Part shown: positions 9,086 to 16,572 of the stretch, piece by piece
Layout: each line of letters opens with the position of its first letter
Numbering within the stretch: the first letter of the stretch is position 1
Assembly (NCBI GenBank): GCA_048265185.1
Contig: JBLXBZ010000003.1
Coordinates: 62,001 to 126,000, forward strand
Direction of reading: 5' to 3'
DNA length: 64,000 nucleotides
From: JBLXBZ01 sp048265185
Lineage (GTDB): Bacteria > Pseudomonadota > Alphaproteobacteria > Rhizobiales > Stappiaceae
Notes under the pieces: model-generated
Databases searched by the model: none
What the model saw: only the letters and a program-made list of their open reading frames with translations
What the model was told of the DNA's origin: nothing
Program-made: the position numbers and the translations under genes

Positions 9086-9703
9086 ATGACAAAGACAGTT
9101 CAATATAAATCCAAAATGGTTCTCTGGCTTTCGGCCACGACCGTTTTTGCGCTTGGCGCGTTGAGCGTCGACGCGTTCGCGGGGGGGCGTGAGTCGTTGC
9201 GCGGTCCTCATCCTTGGGATTTTCGCGAACGAAACAGGGAAAAAGCGTTTGCTTATCAATATGCCCGGGACAACCGGAGGAGCGACCGTGGAGCGAATGG
9301 CGCCGCCGCCATAGCCGGGGCGCTCGGTGGAACCGTGATCATTAACAATTCTACGACCGCCGTCGGTAACTGGCAACAAATCGAAATGACCCTTGGAGAT
9401 GGGGCGGAAGGTCTGGTCATGACGGAAAATCATCAGGATAATTCCGGCGATTCAACCGCGGGAACAAGCATACTCGACAATGCTTTTGAGGCCGGAGACT
9501 GGACAGGCGACCACTATAGTCACCACCATGACGGCGGGGGCGATCATCGCTCCGCGGCGCGGGCAGACGATGTAGCCGCCGTCAGGGACGCCGTTCAAAG
9601 GCGGCGAGATTTTAGCGAACGACGGAGTGCGTGGGGAAACATCGAAGTGTGCGCCAATGGAGCGGCGTGTGGGAAAAGCGTCAACCAAGGCGCTGAAAAA
9701 TGA
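9086..9703 (+). CDS. Small secreted Asn/Thr-rich protein, HfaA/curlin-like candidate
   Basis: About 205 residues with a Sec signal (hydrophobic core to about residue 30, VDAFAGG). An Arg-rich stretch follows, then an Asn/Thr/Gln segment (VIINNSTTAVGNWQQIEMTL) resembling a single curlin repeat, then a His/Asp cluster (DHYSHHHDGGGDH) and a C-terminal basic part with two Cys. The His/Asp cluster could bind metal, though nothing proves it. It follows the first adhesin gene after a stem-loop, and the EAL gene's ATG overlaps its end by 4 nt. Assignment as a minor subunit or anchor comes mainly from context. Confidence 0.55.
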   Translation: MTKTVQYKSKMVLWLSATTVFALGALSVDAFAGGRESLRGPHPWDFRERNREKAFAYQYARDNRRSDRGANGAAAIAGALGGTVIINNSTTAVGNWQQIEMTLGDGAEGLVMTENHQDNSGDSTAGTSILDNAFEAGDWTGDHYSHHHDGGGDHRSAARADDVAAVRDAVQRRRDFSERRSAWGNIEVCANGAACGKSVNQGAEK

Positions 9704-11046
9704 CGGTTTCCCTCCCGCCATGCGACCCAACTCGGCAGGTCGTGGAGGAGTTTATCCGTACGTCGGTTGGCGTGGGAGGCGAGCCTGGCCAACGTCTTGG
9801 GCTCTTGGTCGTGGATATATCCAAGGCGCGTCTGGCTCTTGACGCGTTTGACGGCGATTTCGAAGACGAGCTTATGTTCGATTGCTCTCAGCGAATTTTA
9901 GGAGCGATCACTAATGAACTTCCAACTATGGGCGCAACGAGAGACGTCAGTTCGTCGGCGTCTTTATTTATGACTGGCGGCCTTCGCGGCGAGTTCGTTA
10001 TCGCCACTCTGGATAATGATGACCTGCAGCATTTGCAAAGAATGGCGCGCAGGATTATCGCCGCTTTTTCCGTCCCAATGCCTATTGCAGGGGATAGGCT
10101 GTTGAATCTTGAAGTCTGCATTGGAATCACCCGATTGGGATTGGTGGGAGTTCTCGCCAGCAGCTTGTTGTCGAGCGCGCGTCTCGCCGCTCGCGTCGCC
10201 AGGGAGCGTGGTTCTGGCCAATATGCTTTCTTTCAACCGCAGCACCGCCGGAAAACGCGGGAAAGTCTGAATATGCGGGCGCTTTTACCAAGCGTGATTT
10301 CACGCGGTGATCTGGAGTTGTTTTACCAACCTAAAGTCGTTCTGGCGTCAGGTGAATTCGTTGGCGTTGAGGCATTGGTTCGCGCGCGAGATCTGCAAGG
10401 CGATTTCGTCAATTCGCAGGTGTTCATTGAGGCGGCTGAACAAAGCGGCATGATGGAAACTATTGGCGAGGCTATTTTGCAAATGGCGATCGACCAATGC
10501 AAATATTGGTATGATCTTGGATTTGAAATTCCCGTGAGTATTAATGTGTCGGCTCTTCAGTTTGCCAGAGCGGGATTTTCTCATGACGCCATCGACCGAA
10601 TATCAAGGGCGAAATTGCCTCCGAATCTTATTGAAATCGAGTTGACGGAGACTGCGGCAACCGCCAATGCCGAAGCCGCCGGAACACGCATAGCGATCCT
10701 CAGAGCGGCGGGGATCAGAGTGGCGATTGATGATTTTGGCGTGGGGTACGCCAGCGTGGCTCAATTCGCTCGCTTCGATTTTGACACGTTGAAATTCGAC
10801 CGTTCGCTTGTTGAGCTGATTGGCGCAGGAAAGCGGGGGGAGACATTGCTGATTGGCTTATTGGCGATGGCGGCGACAGTGGGGCATGAAGTGGTGGCCG
10901 AAGGAGTGGAGACGCAGGAACAAAGAGCCTTTCTGCTCCGGCACGGTTGCCCCATCGCTCAAGGCTACCTCTTCGCAAGACCAATGCCGCCAGACCAATG
11001 CGCGGCTTGGTTTAAAAGCGCGCTTCTTTTGAACAGTCCATTATAG
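9700..11046 (+). CDS. GGDEF (degenerate)-EAL cyclic-di-GMP phosphodiesterase
   Basis: A 448-residue soluble protein. The N-terminal half has a GGDEF fold, but the signature is RGEFV, so no cyclase activity is expected. The EAL half, from about residue 200, keeps the catalytic set: EALVR, INVSALQF, ELTET, DDFGVGYAS, LKFDRSLV, AEGVET and QGYLFARP. It should hydrolyse c-di-GMP to pGpG. Its ATG overlaps the preceding adhesin gene by 4 nt, a strong sign of translational coupling. The arrangement suggests c-di-GMP turnover wired into surface attachment. Confidence 0.9.
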   Translation: MTVSLPPCDPTRQVVEEFIRTSVGVGGEPGQRLGLLVVDISKARLALDAFDGDFEDELMFDCSQRILGAITNELPTMGATRDVSSSASLFMTGGLRGEFVIATLDNDDLQHLQRMARRIIAAFSVPMPIAGDRLLNLEVCIGITRLGLVGVLASSLLSSARLAARVARERGSGQYAFFQPQHRRKTRESLNMRALLPSVISRGDLELFYQPKVVLASGEFVGVEALVRARDLQGDFVNSQVFIEAAEQSGMMETIGEAILQMAIDQCKYWYDLGFEIPVSINVSALQFARAGFSHDAIDRISRAKLPPNLIEIELTETAATANAEAAGTRIAILRAAGIRVAIDDFGVGYASVAQFARFDFDTLKFDRSLVELIGAGKRGETLLIGLLAMAATVGHEVVAEGVETQEQRAFLLRHGCPIAQGYLFARPMPPDQCAAWFKSALLLNSPL

Positions 11047-11055
11047 GGGCGCGGA

Positions 11056-11253
11056 ATGAATGATCGCAGTCAAACAAGCTTCTTTGGCGTTTCGACGATT
11101 GAAGAGCGCCTCAACCTATATGAGCGGGCGCTCCGTATGGGATTGGCCGTTAGGTCAACCGTATCTATTAATAGACAAGGGGAAAGAATTCGAGTTGTAC
11201 AGCGGGGGGGGAATCCCACCCCGTCTATACAAGACGTTAATATTTCAAGATAA
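11056..11253 (+). CDS. Small hypothetical protein at the left flank of the integrative element
   Basis: A possible 65-residue protein starting 10 nt after the EAL stop, with a weak GCGGA before the ATG. It is basic in its second half (INRQGERIRVVQRGG) and has an amphipathic helix (TIEERLNLYERALRMG). No family is recognised. An overlapping frame of the same length is also open, so coding status is uncertain. It ends 12 nt before the left attachment-site copy at 11266, so it may be the last native gene before the element. Confidence 0.3.
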   Translation: MNDRSQTSFFGVSTIEERLNLYERALRMGLAVRSTVSINRQGERIRVVQRGGNPTPSIQDVNISR

Positions 11254-11265
11254 GTAAATGAGAAC

Positions 11266-11280
11266 TGGTGCCAGAAGAGG
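11266..11280. repeat. Left attachment-site copy (tRNA-Leu 3'-end remnant)
   Basis: TGGTGCCAGAAGAGG matches the tRNA-Leu 3' end at 20533-20548 (TGGTGCCCAGAAGAGG) except for one missing C. It covers the CCA, the discriminator and part of the acceptor and T arms. Its position just outside the integrase-type repeats supports it as the distal crossover copy. The indel means it is either diverged or a shorter core. Confidence 0.65.
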
Positions 11281-11340
11281 CGTGTGATTTTAAACGTAAA
11301 TATTTGTTTTAATTCAATATTTTTTTATTTTGTTTTCGGT

Positions 11341-11378
11341 ATACCAACAAAAAGACCAACAATTTTTACTGACCAACG
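11341..11378 (+). repeat. Left-end arm-type repeats (ACCAACAA family)
   Basis: ATACCAACAA at 11341-11350, AGACCAACAA at 11353-11362 and a diverged TGACCAACG at 11370-11378, all in one orientation. The same motif recurs five times at the right end (20337-20428). The third copy merges into the degenerate CRISPR repeat. Confidence 0.65.
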
Positions 11379-11661
11379 TTCTCCAAGCGGCTAAGCTTTA
11401 TGAAAGGAGTGTGAAAAATGACGATTAGTTGCGGTTGGCCCACGTTCTCCAAGCGGCTAAGCTTCTCACGCCATTCTCAAAGGCGCGGTCTTGGTTGCGG
11501 TTGGCCCACGTTCTCCAAGCGGCTAAGCTACAGGCGGTCGTGCAGACATCATTATTTCAGTTGCGGTTGGCCCACGTTCTCCAAGCGGCTAAGCTCCTTC
11601 CGCGTCTTGGAGAGGGTTGTCATAGGTTGCGGTTGGCCCACGTTCTCCAAGCGGCTAAGCT
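11362..11661 (+). CRISPR. Type II-C CRISPR array: four perfect repeats, one degenerate repeat, four 30-nt spacers
   Basis: Identical 36-nt repeats at 11428-11463, 11494-11529, 11560-11595 and 11626-11661, starting GTTGCGGTTGG and ending CGGCTAAGCT. A fifth, degenerate unit at 11362-11397 keeps only the last 22 nt or so. All four spacers are exactly 30 nt. The tracrRNA anti-repeat at 16346 onward is the reverse complement, so crRNAs are read on the plus strand, towards the cas genes. Inside each repeat, TTGGCC and TAAGCT are separated by 17 nt and could be a per-repeat promoter, as known for Neisseria II-C arrays. A strong terminator follows the last repeat by 12 nt. Confidence 0.97.
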
Positions 11662-11673
11662 TGATCCTCAAAT

Positions 11674-11702
11674 AAGCCCCGGATATTTCGGGGCTTTTTT
11701 TT
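11674..11702 (+). terminator. Rho-independent terminator of the CRISPR array
   Basis: AAGCCCCG and CGGGGCTT pair with a 7-nt loop and run into eight T. It lies 12 nt after the last repeat and points on the plus strand, confirming the array's transcription direction and separating it from the convergent cas2. Confidence 0.9.
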
Positions 11703-11733
11703 CTGGAAAACGAATAAAAAGGAAATCATAAGA

Positions 11734-12042
11734 TCAAAACAGTACGAGCTGATCCGGGTTTCCTGATCTGCGTTCATGTTTTTGTCCCGTGAAGATTCTG
11801 GCGTTTCCGTACTGCCGGTCAGTGATTGTAACAATATGGACCTTGCCCTTGCCCGGTAGGGCCTGGCGGATTTTTCCAATGTAAGTCTCGGCGGCTTCCT
11901 TGCTCTCGGCAAACCGGAGGTAAACTGAAAACTGCGCCATCTCAAAGCCCTGATCGAGAAGGAACAGGCGAAATTTCGAAGCCGCCTTTCGCTCGGGCTT
12001 CGTACCGACGGGCAGGTCGAACATAACATAAAGCCACATCAT
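11734..12042 (-). CDS. cas2: CRISPR-associated endonuclease Cas2
   Basis: A 102-residue Cas2. The ferredoxin-like start MMWLYVMFDLPV carries the conserved Asp at the end of strand 1, followed by the KPERKAASKFRLFLLDQGFEMAQFSVYLR pattern and a C-terminal KVHIVTITDRQYGNARIF strand. Two ATGs are adjacent (12042 and 12039). A longer upstream frame would overlap cas1 and lacks conservation. It lies 37 nt downstream of cas1 and is the last gene of the cas operon, converging on the array. With Cas1 it would form the spacer-integration complex. Confidence 0.95.
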   Translation of the reverse strand: MMWLYVMFDLPVGTKPERKAASKFRLFLLDQGFEMAQFSVYLRFAESKEAAETYIGKIRQALPGKGKVHIVTITDRQYGNARIFTGQKHERRSGNPDQLVLF

Positions 12043-12079
12043 TCTATATCCGCTCAACGAAGGAAGGTTCGACGCCACG

Positions 12080-12979
12080 TCATGCCTCCAGCGGCAGCGC
12101 CCGCCGGGGCAGCTCCAGCTCCCTGGCTTGTCCGGCAAAACAGCGTGCGGCCGAGAAAGCCAACCTCTCAAGACACATCCCGACCGGGCTCACGCCTTCC
12201 GTCGTACTCATGTCGATGACCAGAATGCGTGCCAGACGCGGTTTCGTTCCACTGTCGAGTTCCAGGAGGCCTTCCGTGATCAGCTCATGCACAAGCAGAT
12301 CCGCGAGCGGCCGAAAAGGCTCCATGAAATCGTCGGCGAGGGCGAATGCGTTCCCTCTTTGCCGGTGCGCCAATCCGAGGCTCGGATGCAGCCCCGCCGC
12401 CATGATCGCCCGCGCCGTTCCGGCGCGCAGAACCGTATAGGAATAATTGAGCATCGCGTTGATCCCGGCGGTTGACCGGTCACGCCGAAAGTCCTTGCCG
12501 AACAACAACGGCCAGTAACGCCGAGCGGCCTGAGCCTCGACATTGTCCGGATCGCCGGACCGCACCTTGCGCGCCAACAGCGAAAAGCCTTCATGGATGG
12601 CACCAACAGCTTCCAACGTCGACTTTTGACTTTCGATTTTGGCCACCACCAGTTGGGACCACAGGCGCTTTTTCAAGGGGAGGGACGCCGCTGCCTGGTC
12701 GGATATGCGTCCGGCCTGCTCATGATGACCATCAGCCGTCCAGAGAAACGCGGCAGGCAAATGGTTGGACCCGCACACGACCAAAGGCACGCCGCGTTCC
12801 GCCAATGCCACCAGGAGATTGTTGGAATACGTAATGCCATGGGCGGAAGCCACAACCGCCGCGATATCGTCCAACGGGACGCGCCCAAATTCGGAGCCCC
12901 CCGCGCTCACCGTCAGAAAGCCACGATGGCGTGCCAAATGCCGCCCGTCCTCGGCGATCTCGATCACCCGGCCGATCAC
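12080..12979 (-). CDS. cas1: CRISPR-associated integrase Cas1 (type II)
   Basis: A 299-residue Cas1 of the type II branch, integrating spacers with Cas2. An N-terminal beta domain (IEIAEDGRHLARHRGFLTV) precedes the helical catalytic domain with metal ligands in NVEAQAARRYWP (Glu near 148), GLAHRQRGNAF (His near 205) and DDFMEPFRP (Asp near 220). Its ATG overlaps the cas9 stop by 4 nt (ATGA), so translation is coupled. No cas4 or csn2 is present, which together with Cas9 size defines subtype II-C. Confidence 0.96.
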   Translation of the reverse strand: MIGRVIEIAEDGRHLARHRGFLTVSAGGSEFGRVPLDDIAAVVASAHGITYSNNLLVALAERGVPLVVCGSNHLPAAFLWTADGHHEQAGRISDQAAASLPLKKRLWSQLVVAKIESQKSTLEAVGAIHEGFSLLARKVRSGDPDNVEAQAARRYWPLLFGKDFRRDRSTAGINAMLNYSYTVLRAGTARAIMAAGLHPSLGLAHRQRGNAFALADDFMEPFRPLADLLVHELITEGLLELDSGTKPRLARILVIDMSTTEGVSPVGMCLERLAFSAARCFAGQARELELPRRALPLEA

Positions 12980-15900
12980 GACCGCTCTCCGTCAACAGGC
13001 AGAATCCGGCCAATAGGATCGACCTGAACCAGTCTGGCGCCAGCTTGCTGTAGCTTTGAGTAGGCAGCTCGGATGTAAGCGCTAACGTCGGCTTTTCCAG
13101 AATATAGGTGCGGCACAAACTCGATACGACTGTTGGCGGGCGACAGTGTTCGCACCACGTAGTATTTTCGCCCGTCACCGAAATCCGCCTCGAACATGTC
13201 CCCCTTGTGCAGCCGCATGATCAGGCGCGCGTTTGGTTCCGTCTGTCGCCAATTAGGTGAAAAACCCTTCCGATTAGCGTAGAAAACGGAAACGCCCTCC
13301 CCCTTCCATTTGCCATCGGCACCCGCATAAATTTCGATGCGATGGTTGGAACCAGGAAGATAGGTTTTTTCATATTTCCCGTTTCCATGGCGGATCGTAG
13401 CCGTATATTTCTCGGTCTTGAGTATGCGAACCCGCGCAATACCATTCGCCTCGCCGTAAGCCTTGAGAGCATCGGAAAGTTTGCCCCCGTCGCGTTTCGC
13501 CTCAAAAGCAATTTTCTCCAAGGCTTCACGCAAGCGGTTGTCGCGGACTTGACCAACTTCTTTCTCCGAAAGGGACGCGATTGGCTTCCTTGTCACCAGA
13601 TTGAAGCTCTTGTCGCCGATCTTCTCGTCCACGCGACCATAGGCCGTTTCCTCATGCAATTGCCCGGAGGTTGCGTGCACGCTTTTTGAGCCGCCGGGCG
13701 ATATGCCATGGTCACGCTTGTGCGAGATCACGATTGTTTCCAGACGAGTGCGCAATGCCTCACGGTATCCTTCAAAAGGCTCCGGGAATTCGCCCTTGAT
13801 CGCCCATCTCTCCAGTTCATGGGTTTCAGCGCGACCGGCTGCGGTCGCCACCCGCTGCAACAGCCCCCGGTCCGTGCAGGCGATCACAAACGCGTCGACC
13901 GCATGATGCCGGTGATCATCGCGGCTCTTGAGTGGCACACCGTCCTCCGTCACCCGGTTATGGTCGCCCATCAGATCGTTTAAGCCCCACATGCCGCGCA
14001 GCATTGCAGTCAACCGGCCGGGAGAGGCATAGACACGCCGGTTGCGGTCATCGCCGTAAAGATGGCCCAAGTATTCCTTGGCAAGACGCGCCATATGCTG
14101 GCTGTCGGTCAGGTGGCGGGCAATGAAATCCGCCTGAGATTCGAACTTTTCCATGGCGCCCGGCTGGAACCGCCAGGCTTTGTAGCGGAAGAGACGCTGA
14201 GCGCGCTCGACGATCTGCTGAAGTTCCTCACCGGACCAGACATCCGCCGGTGGGCGATTGCCCTTCAGCCGGTTCATGTCGCGCGTGCACAAAACCTTGT
14301 TGGCAAACCCGTCATCGAGCGTTTTGGAACGCGGAAGGATGTGGTCGATATCAACCGCACCGGAGAATAGCATCTCCCGGGAAATCGGTGCGCCAGAATA
14401 GACGCAAACCCGCTCATCCGCAGGCAGCTCCTCATAAAGACGCAGCAACAACCGGTTGCCGTGCGTGTCGACCAAATTGATTTTCTTCAGTTCTTCGCGG
14501 CGGCGTTCGTTTGCGGCCTCATTTTCCCGATTCCGGCGCGTCGCGTCATCCTTCTGTTTGCGATTTTGTTTCAGCTCCCTTGCCAACTCGATGCGAATAT
14601 CTGCCGGCGGGCCATAAGTATCGATCAGCGCATTGACGATTGCCCGCATTTGATTGAGCGCGATATGCACTGTCGGATTGGGCACCCTTCCGATGAGCTC
14701 CTGACTACCCTCTGGCGCATTGGGATTAGAGATGACATGCCGTGCCATGGCCGTGCCGTAATAGGGAAGCTTCGCCTCCCGCGCCACGTCTAGTTTCGAG
14801 TGATGAAGATCAAGGCTCGCAACCGCCTGATCATAGGTTAAGGGAGCCGGATAAATCTCGCCCGTTTCCGGATCTGACACCTCATGACTTTCCGCCTCCA
14901 TGACATCGACTAGGTCGGTCAGCATGGATCGGCCGATATGCCCATGCCCCTGAGGCAAACGGACGGCACTGGCGGCTGTGGCCGCTTGCTCGTCGAGACC
15001 GCATTCTTCCATCAGCCAGGATATAAGTTTGTCCTCGTCTTCTGTCGTCAGAAGCTTCTCGACAATCTCGATCTGGCGCGCCAACGACAATCCGCGCCAG
15101 GACTTGGCGAAAATCGTCTTCTTGGCGAGAATGGCGCCGGTCTTGTCCGGATCGAGGCCCTTTCGACCGCCACGCTCCAAGTTGAACGTCGCATCGTCTG
15201 GCAATTTCAAAGCCTTGTGCAGTTTCTCGAATTTCACAGTCGACGCCTGAGTCATCAAAAGGCTAGCAACCCCATCCCGCTCTGCGAGCGTCAGCTTGCG
15301 TGACGGGCGGCCCGGCCGCTCAATTTCCAGGGCTGCGATTTCACTCAAGATCCGGAAACGCTGAAAGATTGGCAACGCGCGCGGCGCGCGTTCTTCCTCA
15401 GGGCGAAATGTGCACCGCCCGACTGGCGGCTTCTTCAACGGGCGCTGGGCAATGATGATGCGCTTCAATCTGGCGAGAAGGTCTTCCGTCAGCTCAGGAT
15501 GATAGGTCGCCTGCGATTCCCAGATCGATTCCAGCTCATGTTCGATCATCTCGCGCGTCGGATAGAAATCGTATAGTACTTTGGTCCCTTCGACGGTGGG
15601 CCGAAACCGGACGCCGTCCGCATTCGGATTTTTCGCGCGAACGCCATTCGTCTTGCCGATCTTGCGACCGCCATTGTCGATGCGGTTGCCGTATTTGTCC
15701 CGCCTGTGCACGCGGGCCAGAAACTCCCCAAGCGTTCGTGCAGCCGCTTTGTTCAAGGCATCGGCTAGTTTCGCCATGCCCTGTTTCATGGCGCTGCCTT
15801 CACTGTCTTCCGCATCTGTTATCCGGTTGGACAGAAAGCCGCGCCGCTGGTTCAGATGAAAAACCGCCCGGCCGATTTCAAAAAGGGACAGGGGCGTATC

Positions 15901-16254
15901 GAGAGCTTCCGCGCGAAGAAAATACGGATCAAGCTTTTCAAGCTTTTTCCGCTCGGCCTCCTTACCAGACATCAACCCGGCACCGACGAGCGCTTTCATC
16001 AAGACTTTCTGCCGGCGCAAAAAACGATCCCGCCTGCGACGCATTGCCCGGGCGGCACGCCGTTTGGCGGCCAGAGAATTTTTCGATTGGGGGTCCCGAC
16101 CGGCTTCTTCGTTAGGGGTCAAAATGCGGACACCGGCGTCCAGGACACCTGACGGCTTTCCTGAACCATCGAGCTTGACCGCGCACCAGCCAATTGAATT
16201 GGTGCCAAGATCGAGACCAAGACGATATGAATGAATATTTGAAACAGTACTCAC
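12976..16254 (-). CDS. cas9: Cas9 endonuclease, type II-C
   Basis: RNA-guided DNA endonuclease of about 1092 residues, typical of alphaproteobacterial II-C Cas9. Numbering from GTG 16254: RuvC-I Asp15 in GLDLGTNSIGW, an Arg-rich bridge helix at about 62-84 (KRRAARAMRRRRDRFLRR), RuvC-II Glu556 in IRIELARE, HNH His638 in DIDHILPRSK with Asn652, and RuvC-III with HHAVDAF (Asp787). All catalytic residues look intact. GTG 16254 is chosen because GGAGG sits 5 nt upstream and the protein then opens 14 residues before the RuvC-I Asp; an ATG at 16305 and TTG at 16332 lack good ribosome-binding sites and overlap promoter elements. First gene of cas9-cas1-cas2. Confidence 0.96.
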   Translation of the reverse strand: MSTVSNIHSYRLGLDLGTNSIGWCAVKLDGSGKPSGVLDAGVRILTPNEEAGRDPQSKNSLAAKRRAARAMRRRRDRFLRRQKVLMKALVGAGLMSGKEAERKKLEKLDPYFLRAEALDTPLSLFEIGRAVFHLNQRRGFLSNRITDAEDSEGSAMKQGMAKLADALNKAAARTLGEFLARVHRRDKYGNRIDNGGRKIGKTNGVRAKNPNADGVRFRPTVEGTKVLYDFYPTREMIEHELESIWESQATYHPELTEDLLARLKRIIIAQRPLKKPPVGRCTFRPEEERAPRALPIFQRFRILSEIAALEIERPGRPSRKLTLAERDGVASLLMTQASTVKFEKLHKALKLPDDATFNLERGGRKGLDPDKTGAILAKKTIFAKSWRGLSLARQIEIVEKLLTTEDEDKLISWLMEECGLDEQAATAASAVRLPQGHGHIGRSMLTDLVDVMEAESHEVSDPETGEIYPAPLTYDQAVASLDLHHSKLDVAREAKLPYYGTAMARHVISNPNAPEGSQELIGRVPNPTVHIALNQMRAIVNALIDTYGPPADIRIELARELKQNRKQKDDATRRNRENEAANERRREELKKINLVDTHGNRLLLRLYEELPADERVCVYSGAPISREMLFSGAVDIDHILPRSKTLDDGFANKVLCTRDMNRLKGNRPPADVWSGEELQQIVERAQRLFRYKAWRFQPGAMEKFESQADFIARHLTDSQHMARLAKEYLGHLYGDDRNRRVYASPGRLTAMLRGMWGLNDLMGDHNRVTEDGVPLKSRDDHRHHAVDAFVIACTDRGLLQRVATAAGRAETHELERWAIKGEFPEPFEGYREALRTRLETIVISHKRDHGISPGGSKSVHATSGQLHEETAYGRVDEKIGDKSFNLVTRKPIASLSEKEVGQVRDNRLREALEKIAFEAKRDGGKLSDALKAYGEANGIARVRILKTEKYTATIRHGNGKYEKTYLPGSNHRIEIYAGADGKWKGEGVSVFYANRKGFSPNWRQTEPNARLIMRLHKGDMFEADFGDGRKYYVVRTLSPANSRIEFVPHLYSGKADVSAYIRAAYSKLQQAGARLVQVDPIGRILPVDGERS

Positions 16255-16298
16255 AAGGTCCTCCACAGCGCCCAACCCAGACGGCACACCCTTCAATA

Positions 16299-16326
16299 TT
16301 GCCATGCAAAGTTGTTTATGTAATAT
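16299..16326 (+). promoter_or_regulatory. Tentative tracrRNA promoter
   Basis: TTGCCA (16299-16304), a 16-nt spacer, then TAATAT (16321-16326), placing the start near 16333, just before the anti-repeat. It overlaps the proposed cas9 promoter on the opposite strand. Confidence 0.55.
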
Positions 16327-16332
16327 TGTCAA
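16304..16332 (-). promoter_or_regulatory. Tentative cas9 promoter
   Basis: On the minus strand a perfect TTGACA (16332-16327) is followed after 17 nt by a weak -10, TTGCAT (16309-16304). Transcription from here would begin near 16297, in keeping with translation from GTG 16254. The -10 matches consensus at only three positions. Confidence 0.4.
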
Positions 16333-16450
16333 TGGGTACCCTAGAAGCTTAGCCGCTTGGAGAACGTGGGCCGCCCGTTAACAAGCACCTTAGAGTGCAC
16401 AAAATTCTCTTATGAGAAGCGCGGCGGGCTGCGGCCCGCCGTTTGCTTTT
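16333..16450 (+). ncRNA. tracrRNA
   Basis: The anti-repeat at 16346-16382 is complementary to the CRISPR repeat over 27 contiguous nt (16346-16372), then continues imperfectly (GCCCGTTAAC), giving the usual bulged repeat:anti-repeat duplex. Downstream come three hairpins: GCAC/GTGC (16385-16398), TTCTC-TTAT-GAGAA (16405-16418), and a strong GGCGGGC-TGCG-GCCCGCC stem (16423-16440) followed by GTTTGCTTTT as terminator. This is the expected layout of a Cas9 guide scaffold. It is transcribed away from cas9. The 5' end is inferred from the promoter-like element; the 3' end from the terminator. Confidence 0.92.
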
Positions 16451-16572
16451 AAACTCTGACCACTCACTCACCCCTTCGCTTGCATTAAAATCTCTATTGC
16501 TTCATCCAAAGACGACTTCTTCGGCTGCTGCAAAACAGAATTATTGGCAAACATCTCCCCCAATATCTCCGC

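Noticed and set aside
11266..11280. Left attachment copy as a chance match
   Set aside because: A 15-nt match with one indel alone would be weak, but its position just outside the repeats shared with the right end makes chance unlikely; kept as a feature with moderate confidence.
11418..11731. Two overlapping open frames of 85 and 100 codons with repeating W-P-T-F-S-K-R-L or R-L-A-H-V-L-Q-A-A-K units
   Set aside because: They are translations of the CRISPR repeats themselves; the periodicity is the 66-nt repeat-spacer unit.
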